The notes below the pieces were generated by a model, which saw only the letters and a program-made list of their open reading frames with translations, made no database searches and was not told where the DNA came from. From contig CAMPET010000204.1 in the NCBI GenBank assembly GCA_946803715.1, forward strand, positions 90,358 to 127,694: a DNA stretch of 37,337 nucleotides, written 5' to 3'. The position numbers were made by a program, and so were the translations under genes. Positions 22,901 through 31,338 of this stretch are shown here, one piece after another (the first letter of the stretch is position 1; the number at the start of each line of letters is the position of its first letter). Origin of the DNA: Beroe ovata. Taxonomy: Eukaryota > Ctenophora > Nuda > Beroida > Beroidae.

Positions 22901-25900
22901 AACACCACATTCTGAACCACAATAATCCCACTCGATGGAAATGGCTGGAATGTCTGAATGAAGTTACCAGTGGCGAGGTATACTGTGGGTGGTTCTTGGC
23001 ATGAACCAGAGTCCAGGATGAATCCGTCAGCACAGCCACATCTGAAAAAAGTGATTGTGGGGTGAAGAGATCTTAGTTTCGATTTTAACCTAATTTTGGG
23101 AGAACAGTGGCACATGCCACGCCCATTTGTTACATTTCCTTTAGAAATATATCCTTACAGATGACTAATTAAACATCATTTAACTATCTACACTTTACAT
23201 ATTCCATGATGCACAACAAACCTGTAGTTGTTGAACGGCAGTTTGAAGCACAGATGTTCACACTTGCCATCACAAATATTATCCTCAAAGACGTCACTTG
23301 TAGGGGTAGTGTCAAGGGAGTTACTCGCGAGTGTCCTGGTGTCATGGTAACCACCAGCAATACTCTTTATACCACGGATATTGTCTGTAATCAGGGTAGA
23401 AGTATCGTCGTCAAAGTTGACCTGAGATGAGGCAAATTTTGAACAAAACTGGAACACGATTGCAGTGAACAATGCAGTTCTGGAAAAAGATCCAGCAACA
23501 AAACCAAGAAGATTGAAAAATACCCGTAACCTTGGCGATAGTCCGCCTCAACTCGCTCGCCACGACCAATTCATCCCGGAGGAATGCCACACTGATCGGA
23601 ATGAACTCTAGGATCTGTTTGAAGACTATCTCCTGTCCCCCGCCCAAGAGGGGGAGCCGGTATATCCACCCACTGCTTGCGGGCAGGATGTATACCTGGG
23701 AGGAAGGGTGTGAGAGTGGGGGGGGCTGAGGAGGGTCTGAGGTGGGTGCTAACTGTTAAATCCATCAAAGTTTAAGTGTGAGTTGCATTCATCAAGCTGC
23801 AAGGAGTGAATGGGGCGCGTATTTTGTATTAAATCAATGACATAAAGTCTCAATGAGACAACCTCATCATCAATAAAAAGCTAAGGAATGACGACACTTA
23901 CTGAGTCACCGTGGAGAGCGATGCACCTGATCTCCATAAGATTCCCGGATAGGATTATCCGCGGGTTGGACCCGTCCAGGTTGCGGGTAATAATCTCGTT
24001 ATTGCCCGTCACGTAAACCATGAGGCGGGCACTCTCAGAGACCCGCTGATGGGAGAGAAAGTAAGGTTAGTGATGAGAAGGTCAGGCGAGTAAGTTTTCG
24101 TTTGATAGAGTCACAAAGTTTAAATAATTTGAACAATCATTGATTTTCTGAATATTTCAGGAATATCGATCGAGTCGACGTCGTTGATTCTTGTCATGAT
24201 TGGCTATCGATAGACTAGGTAGCAGACGTACCAGGTGCCGCGACTTCGGATCAATGTTCTCATTGACGAGTGAGGACTTGAGACAGTGATCGACAGAGCA
24301 AAATGTTTTGGCGACCACTATCAGACCTGCTCTGGCATCGAGCCAATATATCATTCCATCCCCACCGTTCACTGAGATACTATCGACAAGCCGTCCAGAC
24401 TCTGAGAATTGTAATAGATGTTCGGTATGAGAGAATCATATCACATACGAGTCTCATATTATGAGATAGTGAATAGTTATGAACGAATGGGGATGTGAAC
24501 GGAATCAATGGATTTTAGGTGTCTTGATTTGAGCAACACAGCATCGTCATGTCTCAAACATACTATATACCCTGGTATAAGATCCGTGGCTGCATATCAC
24601 TGCCCATTTTCATTATCCTTGAGTTCGGTGGCTGCATATTCCCATACGACATCCTGAGGATGAAGTCAGAGTGAAGAGGACTGTTACCGGAGAAAATGAC
24701 ACTTTCTTATAAGGATATTTCGTGTTGCAATAACGCCGTTTTTTTGACGAATGATCAAAGTATAGTGTGACAAATTATGATTGATTGATTTATGTGACTG
24801 GAACTGAGGAATATTGCAGACGTTTCCTACCCGAGGTATTGACTCTCCAGCTCTATCCAGAATATCGTACCGGATGCGGGATCATACACAACCTCGCTCA
24901 ACCACCAATCACGAGGCGTTATGTAGAGACGTGTTGTCACGTGATCAGGAAGTGAGGTCACGTGATCAGAAGCTGGTGTCACGTGGTTGTTGGGTAGTGA
25001 CACCAAGGACAGACTCCGGATTTGAGATACCAACAAGAAGCGTTGGGGAGCTGAGGAGGTGAGAATTTGGTGAGGGAGAGAAATTGATGAGCAGGATATT
25101 GATGAACAACCAGAACCACTTGAAAAGATTGCCTCCAAGATTTTCACACTTACCATTTAAACAGTCTCCTGATTGATCGTATCCGAAAACACACGAACAT
25201 ATCCCGGCCAAACAGAGGTCGCAATCTTGGCAAGATTCCAACGGGATCTCATCATCAGTCTCATTTTGCAGGATAACTAAATTGAAGAAGTAGAAATCTG
25301 AAATATCCGAAACAACGGACTTTGCTTGTCGTATACTGTGATTCTCATCCAGCCACTCTTTCACCTGCCATAAGAATATGAGAATTTACGATTTTCAAAC
25401 AAGCTGATTTTTACGATGCCACCGTACAATCAAATCATCTTTCAACAATTTTCCGTGATAACGATCTATACCCACTGGATGATAATACAAGACTGTGATT
25501 GTTGAACAAGGCAGTTCTTGCCACCACTTTTCATGGCGATATGCACAGTAAATGTGATGAAAGAGGTGGTATAATCGTATCACTAGTGCTCCCTGTGCAC
25601 TCTATAACACTACTCTTGGTATAGAGTTTCGTTGAGTGAAGTTTGTTGTATCAATCTCAATCGGCAGAGTGATACCAACCCGATTGTTTTCCAATTCATT
25701 TATAGACGAACTCATGTAACTTAATGATAAAATGATGGATGTGGTCTGAAAAAGTTACCAATTTTTTGGGAATGATCACTCACATTTTCTATCGAGCATA
25801 TGGTACGTCCCGATAGCTGAAATATCCCCCAATCGCCTGTTTCCATGGTATCAAGTGTGACGTTGTTGGTCATGTTCAGTGCGATATATCCCCCACTATT

Positions 25901-28900
25901 ATACATGTGCAACACCTGCGAACATTGATATGATGATCTGAGGGCTGCAGCAAGATGATCTTATCCACTCATCATTACCACATATATCCAACTGTCAACG
26001 AATCTTATTGCATGTCTTCACTCACGTTTCCCTCAACACAGATAGAAGTCGGCCACATATCGCTATGATTCATCAAAACGTCAATCGTAGACTTGGAAAT
26101 GTCGTATACCATAATGTTACCGTTTGCGAGTCCAAAATAGATTTTCCTGACGATAAAACGTGTGACTCACACGGATTGGCACTGTCAAAGGGTCGGATAA
26201 GCCATGTTGGCACACGTGAATACGTGTAGCTAGGTTAATAAATCGTAACATGTAAAGCAAAGATGGACATGTCACACTGCTTATATTTTGCGAAATGCGA
26301 GATGTCCGCGACGTGTTACCGGAGAAAGTTTGAAGGTGTCAAAAAGTTTACCAGACACCGTTCAATATCTTTGTGTCTGAGATGTATCTTGCCCGCGGTA
26401 ATTGAGCCAATTTGTGTAAAATACGGTTACACATGTGTGGAAATAGACGACCTTTCTGTGTATGTCGGTGATAGAGATTCAATCACATAAAACATCAAAG
26501 GGCGGCCGAAAATTAAGCGCGCGCAAACGCGCATTCACGCGCGTCTCTTGATCACACCTCAAATTGTCGCGCAATCCATTTTATCTAACAAAAACAAAAA
26601 AGTGCCAAATTTGACTCACTTGGAGACAGTGTCTAGAAACAGCGCTCTGGGGTCTGTACCATATGGGGCACTCCACAGCACTTTATGTCTACTCGTACTC
26701 AGCGAATGGGCGGTTAAGCGAGCAGTAGAATCAATGTCATAGCGTCCCATCTCAAGTGTGTAGAGGGTATCATCGTCAGCAGCCAGTCCAGTGATTGTCA
26801 ACATATCTAGAGGGGGGGGTTAGTTAGAACATGATCTTACTGATCTATAACATGATCTAAGTTAAGATGTCTCATAGACACTCGTATCAAACCAATCTGA
26901 TCCAATCTGACCTAACAAACCGGGACTTACGTCATGGAAAATAACGTTCATAATCAGGTGTTTATTGGTTTGTTAGGAAATACCACTGAAATCAATCAGC
27001 CAAACCCCAATTAAATTGAAATTCTGTCATATTAAGTCTTACGTCGGAAACCTGTTCAAAAGTCACATTGCTGTCGATTCTTTTCCCTATCAACTCACTG
27101 TTTTGTATAATGAATTCTTATCAATTCTCCAGTAGGTACCACCCCTACACTAATGCCCATTCTAATCTTTACATATGTTATCACCCTCGCCCCACAAGAG
27201 TCTATGAAGACCACATACCGTGCATTGCGAAGATATTCAATTCACATTTCATCTAATTACATATTATCAAATCTCAATTTGTAGATTTGCATCGTCTGAC
27301 CCACGCATTGTATACATACTTTGTCCTCCCCTATTGCAGGCTTCCCTTGTCGTGACAGATTAAAATTTACAATTGCTTTGTCATTATCGACGCCTATCCA
27401 AGTAAAAACTACGCCCTTAACTAAGATTTCAGGTTTTGAGCCCAACAATTCTTGTTTGTCCTAATATTCCAATCCTCCAGAATGAACGAGAATCCAATAT
27501 TCCTCCCCACCCTACTGCAACTTCTCTTCTACACTGTCACAGCAGAAACTGTCTGGAAACCAATCACGGATGAGGTATGGTCCGATGCGTTACCCCTCAC
27601 GCGATTGCGTGACGTCACTCTGGAGATCAGATCTCCTGGTAACGCGCCAGTTGAGAGAATGGCGGTTAACTTGGTCCACTCGGATGAGGGTCTTGGGATA
27701 TGGAATCACGCGGTAGTTCTCATGTGGGATGATAGCGATGTTAACCTCATTCAGTTATCGTGTCTTGACACCATGTTGACACACCAAGAATACGCTATTG
27801 ACACCACTGATGGGAATGAAGGTGAGGATGAGGTTGTGTGGTCGTGGACATTTGACACAGACGTTGTCACACTTTCTCGCAATGGAATCCTCCTTTATAA
27901 CCTAGAATTCGATGAGGGAAGCAAATGCAGCACTGAACTTGAGAACACCGTTTTCAACGAGATCACAATACTCTACATGGCCGGTAGAGAGTACAGATTT
28001 GCACACCACGTGACCCCAGCTCGCGATTGCTGGACTCCTGATTGTGGGTTCTGCTCAGATATGGAATGCGCGGTACGTTACGATGAATTTTATGAAGGAG
28101 CACCCATTACAGCAACTTCACTTCTCACTCGTACAGGGTATAATACTGTTGTACTGTATGACGAGAACGGGGTACAACTCGGGGTTTTCAAGTGGAATTT
28201 AGCACGTATCCATCTCATTGGGTGTATTGCATGCCGGTTACCATGGTTACGGTTACGGCATCTCCGTAAAACGCGAGCTGAGTGGTCGGTATCGGTCAGT
28301 GGGGCGAGGAGAGAGCTATCGCTGGCAGTGGCAGGGCGGAAAGTGTTCACACAACGACTATCGAGAAGGTGTGTGGAGCATTATGGTAGAGTTTGGTACT
28401 TTGCCTTCTCCCAACTTACATCTCCCACGAGTTTTGTTCAAACCAGTGGGATGGGACGGGGAAACAGGGTACTTTGAGACGGGGGACTCACGTAGCGAAA
28501 CATAGTCTTTCAGCATGATCAATAACTACATATAGGGAATTACGTACCTACGTACGTCAATGTAAATATTGAACATACCTCTCTTAATTGATTATACCTC
28601 GCTACCTCTACTTTCGAGATTATGCATCAATAAGTGTATGTTTAAGGCTCTTTTCTAACATTTCTGTCGAAATTCAGTTGAACAATTCCCTATAATTTCC
28701 CTGTCATAATTATTCGCTTCATTGGTTCTACGTAGTGATTGGTAAGTGAAACCTATCAAATGCCCAAATATTCAATCTATGAGAATATTATCAGATTCGT
28801 AACTCTCCCAATTCCGATTTGCATAATAAATCACCGATATTAATAAACAATTTCTATCTCGACAAGCTGCGTTTAGCGAGCGTCGGCAATCCTTAGATTA

Positions 28901-29755
28901 CGGCGAATTCACCTGACTTGCCTTGATACGCTAAATCATGCTCAATGGCGATGGGTTACACCCGATTAAACAACAACAAAGTACCCAGGTGATATTAAAC
29001 AGCTCCATAATCAGGTACTACGCATTTGGATGACTCTGATATAATAAATCGAATATTATTTTAATTTGTCGACAAAATATTATATGACACTAACGTTGAG
29101 CAACAGTGCGTGAGATCCCAGTATCAAGGTTGTACTGCAACACCGAGTCAACGTCCTCCGGGTTCTGGGAAGGGAGGGGAGTGAGTTACAACGACAAGAG
29201 AGAATCGTGTCTGGGGGTAAAGGAAGAGGGGGTATCACCTCCCTCCTTTGGATGGTAAAACTGTTAAACTCAATAAATATTAATCGTGGGATGTTGAAGT
29301 TGAATCAAATGTCAGCGACAGTCTGATGACTAAGAAATTTAAATATGAACAGGGCAAATCATGAATTTATGAAAAAACGCGCCCTCATTTAGTATTTCGA
29401 TGATCTATAGATGCCATGGTCAATAAATCACCTGGATGTAATAGACATGAGGGTATTTTACAGCAAGGGTAGTTGCAGTCACATTATCAGCTATAGCAGT
29501 GGACAGACTCCCATTGGTGTAGAGCGATAGCTGGTAGTTGTCATTGATCAAGAAGTTGTAGCTTGTGGTTAATTCACCTGGGGTGAGAAAAGCTGTTAAG
29601 TCAGGGAGTTTTGAAAATGAGGCGAAAGAACTCGACCGAAATTGGTGTTTAGTCTTTGTAGCTTCTGGTAAACATGTGTTCTGTGTAGTCAAAACAAGTT
29701 ATTGTTAACATAACTCACATGTTATTGTCAATATCAGCGCACAGCACAATATCAT
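12719..29755 (-). CDS. LRP6: LRP5/6-like Wnt co-receptor, complete gene, 33 exons
   Basis: Single-pass receptor of LRP5/6 type; in animals LRP5/6 binds Wnt with Frizzled and recruits Axin through its phosphorylated tail. The spliced model is 5283 nt (1760 residues, human LRP6 about 1613), and all 32 junctions keep phase with GT-AG borders. Order: signal peptide; four propeller-EGF units; six LDLa modules; membrane helix at about residues 1529-1548; tail of about 212 residues. Four propeller-EGF units followed by LDLa next to the membrane distinguishes LRP5/6 from LRP4 (LDLa first) and LRP1/2 (interleaved). Six LDLa instead of the usual three is unusual. Three + strand genes lie inside introns 3 and 29. 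Exon coordinates are given in the six block entries that follow. Propeller 1 is the most diverged part and the likeliest place for a missed small exon. Confidence 0.9.
12971..13084 (-). repeat. 21-bp coding minisatellite (SRA heptapeptides) in LRP5/6 exon 32
   Basis: CACGTG occurs at 12975, 13020, 13041 and 13062, with a degenerate CGCGTG at 12999, giving 24-, 21-, 21- and 21-bp steps. Each unit encodes S-R-A plus four variable residues ([21 protein letters not shown]). It may create clustered Ser/Arg phosphorylation sites in the tail. Confidence 0.85.
14559..15615 (+). CDS. Secreted cysteine-rich protein nested in an LRP5/6 intron
   Basis: Four exons: 14559-14604, 14883-14995, 15132-15330 and 15542-15615 (phases 1, 0, 1), predicted 143 residues. 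Residues 1-15 are a signal peptide ([15 protein letters not shown]). The mature part has cysteines at about 30, 37, 60, 81, 100, 117 and 123. Motifs are [31 protein letters not shown] and [12 protein letters not shown] recall this GCW...FGIQ...CWS...YG.S..C..G.GG..AN.VY pattern from secreted and membrane proteins of marine invertebrates, loosely WSC-like, but cannot name a Pfam family. Acceptor 14883 was chosen over the nearby CAG at 14893 because only it keeps the frame. The last exon is the weakest part. Function unknown; carbohydrate binding is only a guess. Confidence 0.7.
15772..16701 (+). CDS. Beta-1,3-galactosyltransferase-like GT31 glycosyltransferase, intronless
   Basis: Golgi type II membrane enzyme of CAZy family GT31, which transfers Gal or GlcNAc in a beta-1,3 linkage from UDP-sugar. 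One exon of 309 residues. Short cytosolic end, membrane anchor at residues 9-29, a stem with N-glycosylation sequons, then the catalytic domain. Family motifs are RNAIRRTW (78-85), FVKTDQD with the DxD-type metal site DQD (167-169), [10 protein letters not shown] (209-218) and PEDGYLG (239-245), equivalent to EDVYVG with the candidate catalytic acidic residues. Length matches the family (300-400). It lies on the + strand inside LRP5/6 intron 29, about 160 bp after the nested secreted-protein gene. Acceptor specificity cannot be deduced. Confidence 0.93.
   Translation: MEISPQRAFISTLILALFLINLYSILVLTQRRQTLLQLTNTTMFNNTQSSFGPPPKNIPESYEIVIAIPSIAESTAQRNAIRRTWMNLTRWRALLGKHDRHVVKVMFILGTQNENMSAALKNELRMNNDMYVVPDLIERRTVLKYKVMWALRHSARLFNYTYFVKTDQDILVNLPQLIASLRELPSEKLYTGSCNMRYGGFRGYPKWRYCSGGGYVLSRDVVERITRLPREVEVVPFRPEDGYLGWLVHQVNQLLNYEVVPRNSRALLVGKYKCGPIDRWFYHNLKTPGEMDRFFKRVNSNDVIPCEAP
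16969..18044 (-). CDS. LRP6: LRP5/6 exons 26-29: LDLa modules 1-5
   Basis: Exons 17936-18044, 17696-17852, 17314-17513 and 16969-17095. Five LDL-receptor class A modules, each with six cysteines and a C-terminal calcium-binding acidic cluster: [33 protein letters not shown] and [11 protein letters not shown]. The first is matched by the C-terminal consensus CxDxSDE. Module 3 is split by an intron between 17513 and 17696. In vertebrates three LDLa modules sit here; with the sixth in exon 30 this gene has twice that number. Confidence 0.92.
18057..18071. promoter_or_regulatory. RFX X-box-like palindrome in LRP5/6 intron 25
   Basis: GGTTGCTTAGCAACC is a perfect inverted repeat (GGTTGCT / AGCAACC around one T) matching an RFX-type X-box. 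It is intronic, between exons 25 and 26, with a second half-site GGTTGCTAT about 25 bp away. Confidence 0.35.
18175..19646 (-). CDS. LRP6: LRP5/6 exons 21-25: propeller 4 and EGF 4
   Basis: Exons 19556-19646, 19289-19385, 18996-19207, 18436-18881 and 18175-18298. Blades include SIYWLD, NVYWTE, HLFWME and TLYWNTG. EGF 4 reads [12 protein letters not shown]...CGCP, again the NGGC type. Exon 24 (446 nt) encodes more than two blades in one exon, unlike the one-exon-per-blade pattern of propeller 3. Intron sequences here carry perfect RFX-like palindromes. Confidence 0.92.
18955..18968. promoter_or_regulatory. RFX X-box-like palindrome in LRP5/6 intron 23
   Basis: GTTGCTATAGCAAC is a perfect palindrome with the X-box half-sites GTTGCT and AGCAAC. 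Additional half-sites (GGTTGCTAT at about 18940, TATAGCAAC at about 18981) flank it. It lies between exons 23 and 24 of LRP5/6, so it would act as an intronic element if functional. Confidence 0.35.
19421..19490. repeat. Short direct repeat CGCCTATTTCGAACATGAA
   Basis: Two tandem copies of a unit containing CGCCTATTTCGAACATGAA, about 37 bp apart, in LRP5/6 intron 21. Each contains the palindrome TTCGAA. No function evident. Confidence 0.6.
19813..23041 (-). CDS. LRP6: LRP5/6 exons 14-20: EGF 2 end, propeller 3, EGF 3
   Basis: Exons 22855-23041, 22651-22776, 22380-22534, 20637-20766, 20376-20500, 20134-20261 and 19813-19932. Clear YWTD-class blades: VIYWSD, KMYWVGW, VVWLDA and TYWLDS, with typical spacing of about 40-43 residues. 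EGF 3 ([12 protein letters not shown]...CLCPDG) has the NGGCSHxC signature that follows LRP propellers. The exon 19/20 join gives a leucine codon and settles the acceptor at 19933. Intron 16 (20767-22379) contains the 172-bp satellite. Confidence 0.92.
20880..22245. repeat. 172-bp tandem satellite in LRP5/6 intron 16
   Basis: The phrase CATGTCAGTTTGAGTGAGCA recurs at 21161, 21333, 21505, 21677, 21849 and 22021, exactly 172 bp apart. A TATGTCAG variant at 20989 and a 177-bp step to 22198 mark the ends. That gives seven complete units plus partial units at both edges. Central units differ by only one or a few bases; the outer ones are clearly diverged. No open reading frame spans the units. The array fills most of the 1613-bp intron. 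Confidence 0.95.
23222..25050 (-). CDS. LRP6: LRP5/6 exons 8-13: propeller 2 and start of EGF 2
   Basis: Exons 24831-25050, 24571-24653, 24232-24401, 23902-24045, 23531-23695 and 23222-23421. It opens with [14 protein letters not shown], equivalent to the first propeller strand (LLYANRRDLRLVD-like) of LRP6. Blade cores include TIFWIE, MIYWLD, LMVYVT and WIYRL. Exon 8 has an inserted loop of three heptapeptides, each starting HVT, encoded by 21-bp units containing CACGTGAC. Exon 13 ends inside EGF 2 ([17 protein letters not shown]). The donor of exon 12 (AAG then GTTACG) was chosen for phase; GTATTT six bases further is a weaker alternative that breaks the frame. Confidence 0.88.
24934..24986 (-). 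repeat. 21-bp coding minisatellite (HVT heptapeptides) in LRP5/6 exon 8
   Basis: CACGTG at 24938, 24959 and 24980, exactly 21 bp apart, encodes three heptapeptides beginning HVT in the first loop of propeller 2. The surrounding TCACGTGATCAG matches between units. The reading frame across the palindrome (CAC GTG) differs from that in exon 32 (TCA CGT G). Confidence 0.85.
25154..29755 (-). CDS. LRP6: LRP5/6 exons 1-7: signal peptide, propeller 1, EGF 1
   Basis: Exons 29719-29755, 29432-29577, 29095-29164, 26620-26806, 26026-26146, 25784-25915 and 25154-25364. Exon 1 encodes only the signal peptide [12 protein letters not shown]; an in-frame stop lies just upstream, fixing the start at 29755. 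Blade cores are degenerate: VYYIQ, LYTLEM, KIYFGL and LHMYNS stand where YWTD is expected. The unit closes with a six-cysteine EGF-like module ([14 protein letters not shown]...GDCLN). Intron 3 (26807-29094) holds a + strand gene. The YWTD consensus is so weak here that propeller 1 is recognised mainly from periodicity and position. Confidence 0.82.
26807..29094. other. LRP5/6 intron 3 (2.29 kb) carrying a + strand gene
   Basis: Contains the nested gene at 27482-28505. The flanks are AT-rich and without recognisable genes; a protein-like frame on the - strand at 27257-27448 is discussed among the rejected items. Confidence 0.7.
27482..28505 (+). CDS. Putative secreted protein nested in an LRP5/6 intron, with apparent frameshift
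   Basis: The frame opens at ATG 27482 with signal peptide [21 protein letters not shown] and stays open to 28477. Protein-like character (regular strand-like segments, paired Trp and Cys) lasts only to about 28200 ([15 protein letters not shown]). From there the next frame is the plausible one, reading [18 protein letters not shown] and [15 protein letters not shown] to a TAG ending at 28505. Removing one base near 28202 would join them. Explanations are an assembly indel, a pseudogenising mutation, or a very short intron, though no GT-AG pair of usual size fits. No family recognised; the N-terminal half faintly recalls secreted beta-sandwich domains of invertebrates, which is not enough to name it. 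Confidence 0.55.
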
Positions 29756-30294
29756 CAGATGTAGATCCCTGACAAGTAAAATTTAGCCAGTCATGATGGT
29801 TGAAAAATATATATATCAGGATTGAATACACAAATAAGTAGTTGAGTAAATTGCAATCGTACCTTGATAATTTGAATTATATGCCCTCAGAAACAAACCA
29901 TTGGTAGGCTTTTTAAACATTGACTTCACCTTCTGGTAGCCATGATATTCTTGTTGAAAGCTATGATGATATTGTATTCAAATATTGTAATCAAAATGTA
30001 GGTGGTTGGATAATTGTTTTGTGTCTGAATGATTTCTCTTGTATCATAAGTGAGATTATATTGGGTCAAGAAAAGAATTGTTTTCATTCTATGCATTAAG
30101 TTAGGTTTTCTAAATTCACTGAATCTACAATTAATATATCAAATTCAAACATCACATAATCTAATTGCGCTGAACATTCTAACGAAATTATCAAAAAAAA
30201 CTAAGTTACTCAAAAGATATTCAATAATTTAACCAAAATGTTACAGAAAAAACATAAGGTTCGAGTATGCAACTGAAGACACCTATCAATCAGC
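29756..30294. other. Spacer between LRP5/6 start and SORD stop
   Basis: About 540 bp, strongly AT-rich. It should hold the LRP5/6 promoter and 5' UTR and the SORD 3' UTR. No coding region or clear regulatory motif was seen. Confidence 0.5.
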
Positions 30295-31338
30295 TTATTT
30301 ATCACAATCTATCAGTACTTTAACCCCAGTTCCAGCTTTGGTTATCTCAAAAGCTTTGATAGCTTCTTTCAGAGGGAATCTGTGAGTTATGAGCCCTTTC
30401 ACATCAACAGCCCCAGATGCTACCAGAGCAAGGGCTGTTGGGTAGTTATTAGCATATCTGAATATACCATAGATGTCAATTTCTTTGATTCCAACAGCAA
30501 CAATAGGGAATGTAACCTCAGCCTTACCATAACCAACTTGTACGTATGATCCACCTGGTTTTGTGGCCCAAAGTCCAACTCCAATACTGGAATCGACACC
30601 TGTACATTCAATTGTTAAGTCTGCATAGCCAAACATTTTGACAATTTCATCAGCAGTTGCCCTTATATCTCTGCTCTTTACATGATAAATATAATCTGCC
30701 CCCAGCTCCTTAGCTTTAGCAAGTCTGGTCTCAGATATGTCAGTTATTGCTACAGATGCTCCCCCAGCTTTGGCAACTAACAAATTGACCAGTCCTATGG
30801 GTCCAGCGCCACAAACAAGAACTTTTTGACCAAAAGACAGTTTTCCCCTTTGGCAGGCATGGACAGCCACAGAGAGCGGTTCAAGGAGCGCACCCTCTTC
30901 CAGAGAGACATGATCAGGGAGCTTGAAACAGAAAGTAGCTTTATGGCAGTAATACTGACAGAGTGAGCCATCAATTGGAGGAGTTGCACAGAATTTCATT
31001 TCTGGACAGAGATTGTACCGTCCCCCTAAACAAACTTCACAATTGCTACAAGGATAGCCAGGCTCAATAGCTACCCTGTCACCAATATTAAGATGGGAAA
31101 CATTACTTCCGACAGCATGGATTGTACCAGCACCTTCATGACCAAGTACCATAGGCTTTTCGACAATGAAATCACCTATTCTACCATGCTGCCAGTAATG
31201 AACATCAGACCCGCAGATTCCAACAGGTCCCATAGCAACACACACTTCATCAGGCCTTGGTGTAGGGATACCATCACTCACATTTTCAATCTGCATATTA
31301 AGGACATCCTTCAAGATGACTCCCACATTTGATGGCAT
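30295..31338 (-). CDS. SORD: Sorbitol dehydrogenase (polyol dehydrogenase, MDR family), intronless
   Basis: Cytosolic NAD-dependent enzyme oxidising sorbitol to fructose, the second step of the polyol pathway. One exon, 347 residues (human SORD 357). Catalytic zinc ligands by family correspondence: Cys42 in GICGSDVHYW, His67-Glu68 in GHEGAG, Glu153 in EPLSV. Rossmann motif GAGPIG at 177-182, with Asp200 at the end of the second strand, which favours NAD over NADP. Unlike the human enzyme, Cys97, Cys100, Cys103 and Cys111 form the C-x2-C-x2-C-x7-C lobe that binds a structural zinc in other medium-chain dehydrogenases. The start MPSNVGV at 31338 matches family length. It is co-oriented with LRP5/6 and HUWE1 but spaced too far for shared transcription. 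Confidence 0.96.
   Translation of the reverse strand: MPSNVGVILKDVLNMQIENVSDGIPTPRPDEVCVAMGPVGICGSDVHYWQHGRIGDFIVEKPMVLGHEGAGTIHAVGSNVSHLNIGDRVAIEPGYPCSNCEVCLGGRYNLCPEMKFCATPPIDGSLCQYYCHKATFCFKLPDHVSLEEGALLEPLSVAVHACQRGKLSFGQKVLVCGAGPIGLVNLLVAKAGGASVAITDISETRLAKAKELGADYIYHVKSRDIRATADEIVKMFGYADLTIECTGVDSSIGVGLWATKPGGSYVQVGYGKAEVTFPIVAVGIKEIDIYGIFRYANNYPTALALVASGAVDVKGLITHRFPLKEAIKAFEITKAGTGVKVLIDCDK

Noticed and set aside
25395-25583. Protein-like - strand frame in LRP5/6 intron 6
   Set aside because: Exons 6 and 7 already join in phase with good splice sites, no convincing acceptor precedes this frame, and the peptide lacks propeller features.
27257-27448. - strand frame ([18 protein letters not shown]) in LRP5/6 intron 3
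   Set aside because: It reads somewhat like a beta-strand domain, but it is short, has no supporting splice partners in phase, and exons 3 and 4 join correctly without it. It may be a fragment of a decayed gene.
12719-29755. Alternative identities LRP4, LRP1/2 or vitellogenin receptor
   Set aside because: Those have LDLa clusters before or between propellers. Here four propeller-EGF units come first and LDLa modules adjoin the membrane, as in LRP5/6.
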